Source: Sphingopyxis sp.
GTDB lineage: Bacteria > Pseudomonadota > Alphaproteobacteria > Sphingomonadales > Sphingomonadaceae
NCBI RefSeq assembly: GCF_016704835.1
Contig: NZ_JADIZJ010000001.1
Coordinates: 791,001-855,000, forward strand
Length of the DNA: 64,000 nucleotides
Direction: 5' to 3'
This document shows positions 25,418-34,584 of the stretch, piece after piece. A program made the position numbers and the translations under genes. The stretch's first letter is position 1, and each line of letters opens with the position of its first letter. The notes under the pieces were generated by a model, which was not told where the DNA came from, ran no database searches, and saw nothing but the letters and a program-made list of their open reading frames with translations.

Positions 25418-25833
25418 TAGGGGTCCGCGACGCTGGCGCCCTGCCGTCCCGGCACCAGATCGAGCATCAGCCGCACCCGCGCCGTCGCATCGGCCGGCGC
25501 CAGTGCACGCGCCTCGCGCAGGTTTTCACCATCGGCAGCGAGGATGAGGTCGAAGCGGTAGAAATCCTCGGGCGCCAACTGCCGGCCGCGCAGGTCGCCG
25601 ATGTCGACGCCTCGGCGCCGCGCCTCGGCCTGCGCGCGGGGGTCGGGCGGATGGCCGATGTGCCAGTCGCCGGTCCCCGCCGAATCGAGCATGGCCACGA
25701 TACCGGCATCGGCAAATGCGACGCGCGCCGCGCCTTCGGCGAGCGGGGAGCGACAGATATTGCCGAGGCAGAGAAACAGGATCGCGGGTTTCGCAATGTC
25801 ACGATCGTTACGCATGTCACTCATGTCACTCAT
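25330..25833 (-). CDS. low-molecular-weight protein-tyrosine phosphatase
   Basis: A 167-residue enzyme with the P-loop FLCLGNICRSPLAEG (C-x5-R-S) near residues 20-34 and the catalytic aspartate motif DPYYGDEGGF near the C-terminus. The N-terminus MSDMSDMRND is encoded by a 9-base tandem repeat (ATGAGTGAC twice), so any of three in-frame ATGs (25833, 25824, 25815) could be the start. It overlaps thpR by 88 bases at the 3' ends. Confidence 0.93.
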   Translation of the reverse strand: MSDMSDMRNDRDIAKPAILFLCLGNICRSPLAEGAARVAFADAGIVAMLDSAGTGDWHIGHPPDPRAQAEARRRGVDIGDLRGRQLAPEDFYRFDLILAADGENLREARALAPADATARVRLMLDLVPGRQGASVADPYYGDEGGFAATWDDVSAVAAALVAETASG

Positions 25834-25933
25834 GTCTTGATCCCAAAGTTGAACCGACTTTCAACTTGCGTCGTTCCTCGGCTCTGCTAGCCACGAGCGA
25901 TAACAGATAATGGGTCAGGGAGAAGGGTGCCAG

Positions 25934-27529
25934 ATGGCCGAAACTGTCAGCCAAACCACCACAGCCGCAGTGCCGGAATTTCTCGAACCAAAGGCGACCG
26001 GCTATAGCTGGTATGTGCTGTCGGTGCTGGTGGTCGTCTATATCCTCAATTTCATCGACCGGCAGATCATGAGTATTCTCGCGGTCGACATCAAGGCCGA
26101 CCTGGGGCTGACCGACGCCGATATGGGGTTTCTCGGCGGCGCCGCCTTTGCCGTCTTTTACGCGCTGTTCGGCATCCCGCTGGGACGGCTGGCCGATAAT
26201 TGGAGCCGCGTGAAGCTGCTGTCGATCGGCCTCGCTCTGTGGTCGACGATGACCGCCTTGTCCGGGTTTGCGCGCGACCAGATGACGCTGACCTTTGCCC
26301 GCATGGGCGTCGGCGTCGGCGAAGCGACCGCGAGTCCGACCGCCTATTCGTTGATTTCGGACTATTTTCCCAAAAAGCAGCGCGCGACCGCACTCGCCAT
26401 CTATTCGTCGGGGCTCTACCTCGGCGGCGGGGTCTCGCTGTTCATCGGGGCTTTGATCGTCAAGGCGTGGAACGGAGCTTATCCGGGGGGTGGCCCGCTC
26501 GGGCTCGTCGGCTGGCAGGCAGCGTTCCTGGCGGTTGGCGTTCCCGGTCTTCTCGTCGCGCTGTGGGTGGCGACGTTGCGCGAGCCGGCGCGTGGCGCAA
26601 TGGACGGCGTGGCGAGTCCCAGTTCGGCTGCACCATTCCGTCAGTTTGCGCAGGATCTGTCGACAATCGTTCCGCCGTTCACGCTGATCGGCGCCTGGCA
26701 GCGCGGCCCCGCGGCATTGGCGATCAACATCGGCTTTGCCGCCGCAATCGCCGCCTTCGCTTGGTGGATGATCGAATTGACCGGCAATTTCCCGCAATGG
26801 TCGGCGGTCGCCCTGGGCTATTATGCCGTATTCTCATGGGCCTGCACGCTGCGCGCACGCGATACCGCGACTTTTCGGCTGATTTGGGGTACCCCGGCCT
26901 TTATCTGTACGACATTGGGTTATGGCTTGGTCTCGCTCGCCGCCTATGCGCTTGCCTTCTGGTCGGCGCCCTATGCCGAAATCGTGCTCGGGCTGCCGAA
27001 GCAGGAGCTGGCGTTCTGGCTGGGCGCCAACGGCGCGATCAGCGGTTTTGTTGGCGTGATCCTTGGCGGGCGGATCGCCGATGTCTTGCGCGCAAAGAAT
27101 CCGGCAGGCCGGATCCTGATGATCATCTTTGGCGTTGTCGCACCGATCGTACCAATCTGGATCGGCTACACGACGGACAATACGACCCTGTTTTATGTCA
27201 TGAACTTCCTGGCCGGCATGTTTGGCGCGACCGCACTCGGCGCCGCCGCGGCGACGACGCAGGATCTGGTGCTGCCACGGATGCGCGGGACCGCGACCGC
27301 CGCCTTCTTCCTTGGCACCACCCTGGTCGGCCTGTCGTTCGGCCCGTATATGGTGGGGCAGATTTCAGACCTCGCCGGGACGATTGTCGACGGTCAGCCG
27401 GTCGGCGATCTGCGGACCGGCATCCTGTCGCTGATCGGGGTTGCGCCGATCGCGCTGATCCTGTTGCTATATGCCTATCGCGCGGTGCCGCAGGCCGAGG
27501 CAACGCTCGTCGAGCGCGCCACCGCTTAA
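25934..27529 (+). CDS. MFS transporter, spinster-like group
   Basis: A carrier of about 531 residues with 12 or more hydrophobic segments. VYILNFIDRQIMSILAVDIKADLGLTDADMG at the first segment and FGIPLGRLADNWSRVKLL in the 2-3 loop are typical of spinster-type MFS proteins common in sphingomonads. GVGVGEATASPTAYSLISDYFP follows. An extra hydrophobic region lies in the middle (about residues 260-330). The substrate is unknown. The start at 25934 (MAETVSQ) follows GGGAGAAGG; an ATG at 25910 is less likely. Confidence 0.9.
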   Translation: MAETVSQTTTAAVPEFLEPKATGYSWYVLSVLVVVYILNFIDRQIMSILAVDIKADLGLTDADMGFLGGAAFAVFYALFGIPLGRLADNWSRVKLLSIGLALWSTMTALSGFARDQMTLTFARMGVGVGEATASPTAYSLISDYFPKKQRATALAIYSSGLYLGGGVSLFIGALIVKAWNGAYPGGGPLGLVGWQAAFLAVGVPGLLVALWVATLREPARGAMDGVASPSSAAPFRQFAQDLSTIVPPFTLIGAWQRGPAALAINIGFAAAIAAFAWWMIELTGNFPQWSAVALGYYAVFSWACTLRARDTATFRLIWGTPAFICTTLGYGLVSLAAYALAFWSAPYAEIVLGLPKQELAFWLGANGAISGFVGVILGGRIADVLRAKNPAGRILMIIFGVVAPIVPIWIGYTTDNTTLFYVMNFLAGMFGATALGAAAATTQDLVLPRMRGTATAAFFLGTTLVGLSFGPYMVGQISDLAGTIVDGQPVGDLRTGILSLIGVAPIALILLLYAYRAVPQAEATLVERATA

Positions 27530-27540
27530 CCCCGCGTGGC

Positions 27541-28113
27541 TTACCCCGCGGGCGCGGGCCTGATCACGCCGCACGCAATGCGGTCGCCGCTGTTGCCGCT
27601 GGGATCGGTTTTCATGTCATCGGGACCGGCATGGATGACGAACGCGGCGCCATCGGCATCGAGCATCGCGCCGTCACCCATCAGGCGGGTGCCGACCAGT
27701 CGCAGCGTCGCGCGGCCGATCGTGTCGGGTTCGACGACCAGATTGGGCAGATCGCCATGATGCGCGCCCATCGGGTTTTCGCGGCCGTGCTGCGCGCCGG
27801 TCGGGTTCCAGTGCGGCCCGGCGGTGGTGAATTTGGGGGCATCGCACTGGCCGACGGCATGAACGTGCATGCCATAGGTGCCGGCAGCGAAACCGCGTGC
27901 GACGAGTTCGAGCCGCAAACCGCTGCCATCCTTGAAGACATCGACGCGGCCGCGGTCGGCGCCGCGCGCGTCAACCAGGTCGGCGTAAGCATCGGGAACC
28001 GGCAGCTTGGATGTCGGCGTCTTGCCCATATTGGCGCACCCCGCCAGCGCCAGCGCGCCGATCAGCGCGGCGGCCGGAATCGACCAGGTTTTTGCATATC
28101 GTGGCTTGATCAT
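27541..28113 (-). CDS. sodC: copper/zinc superoxide dismutase, lipoprotein
   Basis: A 190-residue periplasmic enzyme that dismutates superoxide. A lipobox LALAGC near residue 24 indicates membrane anchoring by a lipid. The metal ligands lie in GMHVHAVGQCD, GPHWNPTGAQHG and GAHHGDLPNL, with the later histidine in FVIHAGPDD, and the disulfide pair is the Cys of GQCD and IACGVIR. The start at 28113 has GGGAG at good spacing; the longer open frame reads through a repeat. It converges on the spinster-like MFS gene. Confidence 0.95.
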   Translation of the reverse strand: MIKPRYAKTWSIPAAALIGALALAGCANMGKTPTSKLPVPDAYADLVDARGADRGRVDVFKDGSGLRLELVARGFAAGTYGMHVHAVGQCDAPKFTTAGPHWNPTGAQHGRENPMGAHHGDLPNLVVEPDTIGRATLRLVGTRLMGDGAMLDADGAAFVIHAGPDDMKTDPSGNSGDRIACGVIRPAPAG

Positions 28114-28245
28114 TATCTGCTCCCCGAGTGGCGGTTCGGACTTAGAACGCCGCAGCGACGTTCGCGATCCCTTCGCACGAGAAGATGCCCGTATTCGGGG
28201 CGAGTTCCAAGCTTGTATGTCGGCTTGGGGCTGGATTTGAGACGT

Positions 28246-28353
28246 TCCCCTCCCTTCCAGGGGGGGATTAGCAGTGGCGCGAGCGATCGCGAGCCGAGGC
28301 AGAGCGCCGCCTTCGGCGGCCACCCACCCCCGACCCCTCCCGGAAAGGGAGGG
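28246..28353. repeat. GC-rich intergenic repeat with inverted ends
   Basis: The stretch begins with CCCCTCCC and ends in a short hairpin, CCCCTCCC-GGAAA-GGGAGGGG (28333-28353). An inner palindrome GCCGCCTTCGGCGGC lies near 28305. It lies between sodC and the exbD terminator and resembles the palindromic repeat elements scattered in sphingomonad genomes. A second element of similar style is at 60133-60265. Confidence 0.6.
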
Positions 28354-28401
28354 GAGAAGCGATGTCAGCTTCTGCTCGCGAGCGGCCATCTGCGCGCTCC
28401 G

Positions 28402-28434
28402 AAAAGAAAAGGGCCGCGAATTGCTCCGCGGCCC
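28402..28434 (-). terminator. intrinsic terminator of the tonB-exb operon
   Basis: On the minus strand, GGGCCGCG pairs with CGCGGCCC across an 8-base loop and is followed by TTTTCTTTT. It is 34 bases after the last exbD stop. Confidence 0.88.
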
Positions 28435-28468
28435 CATCTGTACTCTGCCGGACGGCTTCGATCAAAGA

Positions 28469-28894
28469 TCAGAAGACGCGAGCATATTGTTCATTTCCGA
28501 CGAAGCCCAGTTTGCCGACGCCGCTCCGCTTGATCACCGCCATGACGTTGTCGACGACGATATAACGCGAATAGGGGTCGGGCTGGACCTGCAATTCGGG
28601 TTCGACCGGCAATGCCTTGGTCTGTTCCAGATACTGCGCCAGCTGGGCCAGGTCGATCGGCGTTCCGTTCCAGGTGATCGTCCCCGCGGGATCGATCATC
28701 ACCTTGTTCTTTTCGGGGTCGACATTGCTCTGACTGTCGGTCGGAATCGGCAAGTCGATCTTCACCGCGTGGGTCTGGACGGGGATGGTGATAATGAACA
28801 TGATGAGGAGCACGAGCATGACGTCGATAAGCGGCGTCGTGTTCATGTCCATCATCGGTTCGTTTTCGTCCCGATCTCCAACTGCCATGGACAT
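28469..28894 (-). CDS. exbD: ExbD/TolR-family proton-channel subunit (second copy)
   Basis: A 141-residue inner-membrane protein with one N-terminal membrane segment. The conserved NTTPLIDVMLVLLIMFIIT contains the essential aspartate of ExbD/TolR proteins (about residue 24). The rest is a periplasmic domain. With ExbB it uses the proton gradient to drive TonB. It is the last gene of a four-gene minus-strand operon tonB-exbB-exbD-exbD, an arrangement usual in sphingomonads. Confidence 0.94.
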   Translation of the reverse strand: MSMAVGDRDENEPMMDMNTTPLIDVMLVLLIMFIITIPVQTHAVKIDLPIPTDSQSNVDPEKNKVMIDPAGTITWNGTPIDLAQLAQYLEQTKALPVEPELQVQPDPYSRYIVVDNVMAVIKRSGVGKLGFVGNEQYARVF

Positions 28895-28929
28895 GCGATT
28901 ATTCCTTCATTCCTAAACGTCGGACGCCC

Positions 28930-29451
28930 TTACAGACGGCCCACCGTGCCCGAACCAGGAGCCGGTTCGGAAATGAACCCGATCTTCTGGAAGCCGGCAT
29001 ATTGCATCGTATAGATCACCCCGCCGATGCACTGGTACGGCGTATTGACGTCGCCGCGGATATGCACTTCGGGGAAATTTTCTTCGGTGATATTCTCGAC
29101 GCCGCCAATATCGGCGATCAGGTCTTCGAGCTTTTTCTGCCCACGTTCGAGAAGCTGCTTCGAATCGACCGGGGTCTGCCCCCAATAAACTTCGCACGCC
29201 GTGCTTTCTGGATTGGGTTCACCGTCGCCGTCGGTATCGGCCGAGCGGATCGAAAGCAGCACATTCTCAGGCTTGGTCGTCGTCACCTCGAACGCCACGT
29301 CGGGCAGCTTGAGGTTCACCGTCTCCAGCACCACGGGAACCGTAATGAGGAAGATGATGAGCAACACAAGCATGATATCCACGAGCGGAGTCGTGTTGAT
29401 CTCGGACATCGGGGCCTCTTCGCCCCCCTTGTCGCCTACACTCATCGACAT
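28930..29451 (-). CDS. exbD: ExbD/TolR-family proton-channel subunit (first copy)
   Basis: A 173-residue protein with the same layout as its neighbour: INTTPLVDIMLVLLIIFLITVPV near the N-terminus, with the key aspartate in PLVDIM. Its periplasmic domain is longer, with an insert containing SADTDGDGEPNPESTACEVYWG (about residues 70-92), an acidic loop that could bind a metal. The two ExbD copies differ enough to have separate roles, possibly forming a hetero-pair. Confidence 0.94.
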   Translation of the reverse strand: MSMSVGDKGGEEAPMSEINTTPLVDIMLVLLIIFLITVPVVLETVNLKLPDVAFEVTTTKPENVLLSIRSADTDGDGEPNPESTACEVYWGQTPVDSKQLLERGQKKLEDLIADIGGVENITEENFPEVHIRGDVNTPYQCIGGVIYTMQYAGFQKIGFISEPAPGSGTVGRL

Positions 29452-29531
29452 AGGATCAGTATCCTGTCACAAAATTTCTGTCACGGACATCGGGTCGGCG
29501 CGCCACCGGCGTATCGCCCTGTCCAGCGGCC

Positions 29532-29560
29532 CCCGCCTGCCGCCACTGGCGACAGGCGGG
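29532..29560. other. hairpin in the exbB-exbD spacer
   Basis: CCCGCCTG pairs with CAGGCGGG, extended by an inner CGCC/GGCG stem with one mismatch. It lies in the 123-base spacer between exbB and the first exbD and has no U-tract, so it is more likely an mRNA-stability or attenuation structure than a full terminator. Confidence 0.5.
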
Positions 29561-29574
29561 ATCCATGAGGCCGA

Positions 29575-30381
29575 TCAGGCCTTTTTCGGTGCCGCGGCCG
29601 GGGCAGCCGCCTTGGCGTTCTGAATCGCCGGCTTCACCTGACCGTTCGACATGATCGAGCCGAGTACGTCGTTCGAGAAGGTCGACAGACGGCGAGCGAT
29701 CGACTTGTTGCGGCTCTGGAGCCAGTTGAACGCAAGCACCGCAGGAACCGCCACGATCAGACCAATGGCGGTCATGATCAACGCTTCGCCGACCGGACCG
29801 GCAACGGTATCGATCGAGGCCTGGCCCGACGCGCCGATCTTCACCAGCGCGCGCAGAATACCGATAACGGTACCGAACAGGCCGACGAACGGTGCGGTCG
29901 AACCCACGGTCGCAAGGAAAGCGAGGCCGCTATTCAGCTTCGAGTTGATGTGGTTCTGCGACCGCTCGAGCGTACCGTGCATCCAGTCATGCGCTTCGAC
30001 GGGATCGGTCAGCTTGTTATGCTCTTCATTGGCGCGCAGGCCGTCTTCGACGACCTGACGATAGGCGCTGTTCTTTTCCAGCTTTGCGGCACCATCGGCG
30101 AGCGTCGGCGCACGCCAGAAATTGGCATCGACGGCCTTGCCCTGGTTCATCACCTTGTTCTGTTCGAACAGCTTGGTGAACAGGATGTAAAGCGTGCCGA
30201 CGAACATGATCAGCAGTACCAGGAAAGTGACCTGCGACACGACGCCGCCTTCGCACAATGCGGGTACGAGACCATAAGGGCTCGCGCCTTCTTCTTTGAC
30301 GCACATCGCAGCGGGCATGAGGCTCAGCCCTGCATCGTGTGCCGGCGCCGCAGCAGCGGCATTTGCGATCAGATTAAACAT
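29575..30381 (-). CDS. exbB: ExbB/TolQ/MotA-family proton-channel protein
   Basis: A 268-residue inner-membrane protein with three membrane segments: one near residue 55, and two after residue 155 in LAFLATVGSTAPFVGLFGTVIGILRAL and GPVGEALIMTAIGLIVAVPAVLAFNW, the conserved ExbB blocks. It also has an N-terminal extension. It forms the pentameric core of the proton channel that energises TonB. It lies 63 bases after tonB. Confidence 0.95.
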   Translation of the reverse strand: MFNLIANAAAAAPAHDAGLSLMPAAMCVKEEGASPYGLVPALCEGGVVSQVTFLVLLIMFVGTLYILFTKLFEQNKVMNQGKAVDANFWRAPTLADGAAKLEKNSAYRQVVEDGLRANEEHNKLTDPVEAHDWMHGTLERSQNHINSKLNSGLAFLATVGSTAPFVGLFGTVIGILRALVKIGASGQASIDTVAGPVGEALIMTAIGLIVAVPAVLAFNWLQSRNKSIARRLSTFSNDVLGSIMSNGQVKPAIQNAKAAAPAAAPKKA

Positions 30382-30444
30382 ATTGGATATTCCCTCTCAA
30401 GAAATTCGATTAAATTCGAAAACGGACGAGCCGCGCGCCAGAGT

Positions 30445-31098
30445 TCAGCGCGGGATCTGCCACCGGATACCATTGCTGTAGCTGCCCCCCGTGGGGTTGC
30501 CCGCACGATCCTTGCCCGGATTGAACCGGCCGCGGCGCGTGATGAGCTTGCACGTTTCGGCATCGAGGTCAGGGTGGCCGCTCGACGACGTCACGTCGCA
30601 CGACGTGATGCGACCATCGGCGCCATAGGTGACGCGAAAACCGGTGGTGCCTTCACGCTCTTCGCGCATGGCGCGCGCCGGATAATCGTCGTTGGTCGCC
30701 CAACGACCCGGGTTACCGCGCGGCGTACCGGCAGCGCTGAGGTCAGGCGTCGGCGGCGCCGGCGGTGCCGGCGGCACGTACACGGGCGCGGGAGGACGCG
30801 GCGGCGCGACGGGCACCGACTGGATCGTGTTCGTCGATACCGGCGGCGGAATGGGCGACGGCGGCGTCACGACCGGCGGCGGCGGCGGCAGCTTGTTGTC
30901 CGGTGGCGGCGGCGGCGGCGGCTCTTCCGGTGGCGGCGGCTCTTCCACGTCCACCACGTCCAATTTTTCGGCGAGTTTCTTGACGATGCTAATATTCAAG
31001 CCGTTAACCAGGCCGTAGCCCAGAACTGCCGTAAGCAAACCAACCAAGACAATCGCCACTACCCTATTTTTAGGGTCGACATTATCACCATAAGCCAT
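30445..31098 (-). CDS. tonB: TonB energy-transducing protein
   Basis: A 217-residue protein with one N-terminal membrane segment (VVAIVLVGLLTAVLGYGLVNGL), a long proline-rich spacer between about residues 53 and 120 that spans the periplasm, and a C-terminal TonB domain with YPARAMREEREGTTGFRVTYGADGRI (positions 142-167). It transmits energy to outer-membrane receptors, which are abundant in sphingomonads. It is the first gene of the operon. Confidence 0.95.
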   Translation of the reverse strand: MAYGDNVDPKNRVVAIVLVGLLTAVLGYGLVNGLNISIVKKLAEKLDVVDVEEPPPPEEPPPPPPPDNKLPPPPPVVTPPSPIPPPVSTNTIQSVPVAPPRPPAPVYVPPAPPAPPTPDLSAAGTPRGNPGRWATNDDYPARAMREEREGTTGFRVTYGADGRITSCDVTSSSGHPDLDAETCKLITRRGRFNPGKDRAGNPTGGSYSNGIRWQIPR

Positions 31099-31367
31099 TC
31101 AGGGACGACGCTCCTTGCTAGATCATCCTGACACCAATTCCCTGCCGACGGGTTCGGTTGCCAAATGCCCGGATGATTTCCGATGCGTTCCACAGACCCG
31201 GCGGCGCTACGTTCGGCTTATTATGTTCTTGCCGGACGCTTCGACGCCCGTCCTATCGCGGTGGCGGCAAGTTCGCAAACCCTTTATCAGCGGTTAATGT
31301 GGCTTGCCCCATGACGGGGAGCAACTCGCTGCCACCGATGTCAACAATGATGGAAAGTCAATCGATC

Positions 31368-32246
31368 ATGCATGCGTATCTGTCGGCGGCGATCGCCGGA
31401 CTTTTGGCCTTGAGCCCCGGATTTTCTAGCGTTTCTGCGATGCAAACCCCGGCGACGGGAGCGGCGTCAAGCCCGTACAGCTATGCCGATATCGCCGATC
31501 TGGCGACCGCCGCGCCGATGGCGCTGCACGCGCGGATCCACAGCATCGTGGCGCTCAAACCCGCGCAGGCACCGGGCGTCGCGGCAGGGCATAGCCGATT
31601 CTATGTCGAGGTCGACGTGGTCAGCCTGATTCGCGGATCGGGGCCGCTGGCATCGCGCGTTTCCTATCTCGTTGACCTGCCGCTGGGTGCCAATGGCAAG
31701 CCGCAGAAGCTGAAAAAGAAGCAGCCGGTCCTGCTCTTTGCCCGCCCCGTCGCGGGCGCCGCAGCGGGCAGCAGCAGCACCGGCAGCGTCCGACTGGTCG
31801 CTCCCGATGCGCAATTGTTGTGGGACGCAGCGACCGAGGCGCGGTTGCGGGCGATCCTGACCGAAGTTGTCAAACCGGGCGCGCCGCCGGCGATCACCGG
31901 CATCGCCAACGGGTTTCACGTCCCCGGCACTTTGCCCGGCGAGGGCGAGACGCAATTGTTTCTGAACACCAGCACCGGCGAGCCGGTGTCGCTGACCATC
32001 TTGACCGCCACCGACGGCTCGCGGCGCTGGGCCGCCGCCTTCGGCGAGATCGTCGACGGATCAGCGGCGGTTCCCGCCCGCAATACGCTCGCCTGGTACC
32101 GACTCGCCTGCGGACTGCCGCGCCAGCTGCCGCTGAGCAAGCTGGCGGGAACCGCGCCCGAGGATCGCCGCAAGGCGGCGTCGGACTATGGCGTCGTGCT
32201 CGGCGCGCTCGGCGAATGTACGCGCACCCGCAAGCCGCCTGCCTAG
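31368..32246 (+). CDS. secreted hypothetical protein
   Basis: About 292 residues starting with a signal peptide (MHAYLSAAIAGLLALSPGF, cleavage likely after SVSA). I do not recognise the family. The body has a beta-rich segment RFYVEVDVVSLIRG near residue 85, a basic KLKKKQPVLLFARP stretch near 120 and a conserved-looking LNTSTGEPVSLTIL near 195. The start is uncertain; in-frame ATGs at 31338, 31347 and 31350 precede it. I chose 31368 because GGAAAG lies 10 bases upstream and the signal peptide then has normal length. Confidence 0.75.
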   Translation: MHAYLSAAIAGLLALSPGFSSVSAMQTPATGAASSPYSYADIADLATAAPMALHARIHSIVALKPAQAPGVAAGHSRFYVEVDVVSLIRGSGPLASRVSYLVDLPLGANGKPQKLKKKQPVLLFARPVAGAAAGSSSTGSVRLVAPDAQLLWDAATEARLRAILTEVVKPGAPPAITGIANGFHVPGTLPGEGETQLFLNTSTGEPVSLTILTATDGSRRWAAAFGEIVDGSAAVPARNTLAWYRLACGLPRQLPLSKLAGTAPEDRRKAASDYGVVLGALGECTRTRKPPA

Positions 32247-32363
32247 AATGAGTAAACTTCCGCTTCGGTGTACCATAGGCGCATCGGGCTTGTTTCCATC
32301 GGCAAAGGCGATAGGGCGCTGACAATCGGCGGGCGGTCGCTCGCACTTTTGACGGAGTCCTGC

Positions 32364-33683
32364 ATGCCGCCTCATCCTGCCCCGACCGCTCTCCGCCCGC
32401 CGCTGCGCGTGGCGCTCGCCGGAATCGGGGTTGTCGGCGGCGGCGTCGTCCGGCTGCTCGAGACCAACCGCGAGCTGATCGCGCGCCGCGCCGGGCGTGC
32501 GATCGAGATCGTCGCGGTGTCGGCGCGCGACCGGCACAAGGATCGCGGCATCGACCTGTCGCCCTATCGTTGGGAAGACGATATGGACGCGCTGGTCGCC
32601 GCGGCCGACGTCGATGTCGTCGTCGAGATGATCGGCGGCGCCGACGGATCGGCGCTGACGCTCGCGCGCCATACGCTGGGCGCGGGCAAGGCGCTGGTCA
32701 CCGCGAACAAGGCGATGATCGCGCATCACGGGCTGGATCTCGCGCGCCTCGCCGAGGAAAAGGACACCCCGCTGAAATATGAAGCCGCGGTCGCGGGCGG
32801 CATCCCGGTGATCAAGGCGATCCGCGAGGGCGCGTCGGCGAACGAGATCGCACGCGTTTACGGCATCCTGAATGGCACATGCAATTATATCCTGACACAG
32901 ATGGAGCGGAACGGCGCAAGTTTCGCCGATGCGCTCGCGGCGGCGCAGGCCGAGGGTTATGCCGAGGCCGACCCGAGTTTCGACGTCGACGGCATCGACG
33001 CTGCGCACAAGCTGTCGATCCTCGCCGCGCTGTGTTTCGGCACCCGGCTCGACATCGCGGCGGTGGCGGCCGACGGCATCCGCGGCCTGATCGCCGCCGA
33101 CATTCGCGAGGCCGAGGCGCTGGGACATCGCGTTCGCCTGATCGGCATGGCCGAACGCAACGGCGCGGGTCTGTACCAGCATGTCCAGCCGTGCCTGGTC
33201 CCCGCGGACCATCCGCTCGCCTATGTCCCCGGGGCGCTCAACGCCGTGGTCGCCGAGGGCAATTTTGTCGGTCGGCTATTCTTTGAGGGCGCAGGCGCGG
33301 GCGCGGGACCGACGGCGTCGGCGATCGTCGCCGACATCATCGACATCGCGCGCGACGAATATGGCCCCGCCTTTGCGATGCCGGTCGATTCGCTCGACGC
33401 CGCGCCGGTCGCCGACGCCGGCGCGCGGGTCGGCAAACATTATGTCCGCCTGATCGTCGAGGACCGCATTGGCGTGCTCGCCGAAATCGCGACCGCGATG
33501 CGCGACGCGGGGGTGTCGATCGAAAGCTTTATCCAGCGCGGCACCGATGAAGAAGTCGGTGTGGTCATCGTGCTCGTCACCCATGAAGGGCCAGCGCGCG
33601 CGATCCATGCGGCGCTGACGATCCTGGCGGGGTCCGACCATGTCGTTGGGACGCCGATGCTCATGCCGATCCTGGCGCTGTAA
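32364..33683 (+). CDS. hom: homoserine dehydrogenase
   Basis: A 439-residue NAD(P)H enzyme making homoserine from aspartate semialdehyde, the branch to threonine and methionine. The Rossmann motif is GIGVVGGGVV near residue 20, the substrate-domain signature AAVAGGIPVIKAIREG with NGTCNYIL and the AEADPSFDVDGIDAAHKL segment follow. The C-terminal ACT domain (HYVRLIVEDRIGVLAEIATAM) is the usual threonine-sensing part. The start at 32364 follows GACGGAG; the longer frame is unsupported. It lies upstream of glpX, with two genes between. Confidence 0.96.
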   Translation: MPPHPAPTALRPPLRVALAGIGVVGGGVVRLLETNRELIARRAGRAIEIVAVSARDRHKDRGIDLSPYRWEDDMDALVAAADVDVVVEMIGGADGSALTLARHTLGAGKALVTANKAMIAHHGLDLARLAEEKDTPLKYEAAVAGGIPVIKAIREGASANEIARVYGILNGTCNYILTQMERNGASFADALAAAQAEGYAEADPSFDVDGIDAAHKLSILAALCFGTRLDIAAVAADGIRGLIAADIREAEALGHRVRLIGMAERNGAGLYQHVQPCLVPADHPLAYVPGALNAVVAEGNFVGRLFFEGAGAGAGPTASAIVADIIDIARDEYGPAFAMPVDSLDAAPVADAGARVGKHYVRLIVEDRIGVLAEIATAMRDAGVSIESFIQRGTDEEVGVVIVLVTHEGPARAIHAALTILAGSDHVVGTPMLMPILAL

Positions 33684-33741
33684 CGCGGCTTGAAATTGCT
33701 GCGCGCTTTGTTACCCCGGTGACGGGGAAGCAGGGGGCGTC

Positions 33742-34584
33742 ATGGATATCGAGATAAGGAACGGGCTCGCCGAAGCGCGGGCGCTGGCGGTCGAACACTC
33801 GGGGGCGCTGACAGCTTATGTCGCGCTGGGCGTCGTGGTGCCGTACCTTTTGTTGTCGAGCGAGCCGATTTTTGACCTGCGCACCGTGATCGCCCTGATC
33901 GCCAGCCCCTATAGCTCGCATATCAGCGGGTCGATCGCCGGCCCCCTGTACCTGCTCGGCATCGTGGTGGTGATCGCCGCGGGGGCGATGCTCGCGGCGT
34001 GGAACGCGATCCTGCCCGAGATGCGCGAAGGCTATGTTTCCGAGATCATGTACGGAATGGTCGCGGGTGTCGCCTTTCTGATCGGCAACATCATCGTCTA
34101 TTTCGGTCTCGGCCTGCTCGCCACCCTGCCCCTCTTTCTATTCGCGCAGAATATGCTGCTGGGCGGGGGCGGCCCGGCGTTTGCGATCGCCATCGAATCC
34201 TATCGCATCTTGCTGTCACTGTTGGCGACCTGGCTCGGCGCGCGGCTGTGCCTGACCGGGGCGATCATGGGCGCGAACGGCAAGCTCGAACCCTTTTCGG
34301 CCTTTGCCGAATCGTGGCGGCTGACCGGCGCGGCGCAATGGCGGTTGTTCGCCTTTTATTTTCTGTTTGGCCTGATCGTCGCCGCCGCGTTCGGCGGGCT
34401 GGTCCTGCTGCATGCGGCGGTGATCTGGGACAATGCCCAAGCCCCCGGATCGTGGCTGGAGACGGCCATGAGCTTTGGCTGGATACTGCTGTTCGCGCTC
34501 TATTTCCTCGGCCAGATCCTGATCCCCGCCGGACTTTATCGCGCCAGCGAACCGGAGACCACCGCCAGCGAGGTCTTCGCCTAA
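33742..34584 (+). CDS. integral membrane protein of unknown function
   Basis: A 280-residue protein with about six or seven hydrophobic segments (around residues 25, 65, 105, 150, 205 and 250). GANGKLEPFSAFAESWRLT in the cytoplasmic loop is similar to loops in glycerophosphodiester phosphodiesterase-type membrane domains, but the match is weak. There is no catalytic motif. It overlaps the 3' end of the convergent secreted protein by 4 bases. Confidence 0.75.
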   Translation: MDIEIRNGLAEARALAVEHSGALTAYVALGVVVPYLLLSSEPIFDLRTVIALIASPYSSHISGSIAGPLYLLGIVVVIAAGAMLAAWNAILPEMREGYVSEIMYGMVAGVAFLIGNIIVYFGLGLLATLPLFLFAQNMLLGGGGPAFAIAIESYRILLSLLATWLGARLCLTGAIMGANGKLEPFSAFAESWRLTGAAQWRLFAFYFLFGLIVAAAFGGLVLLHAAVIWDNAQAPGSWLETAMSFGWILLFALYFLGQILIPAGLYRASEPETTASEVFA

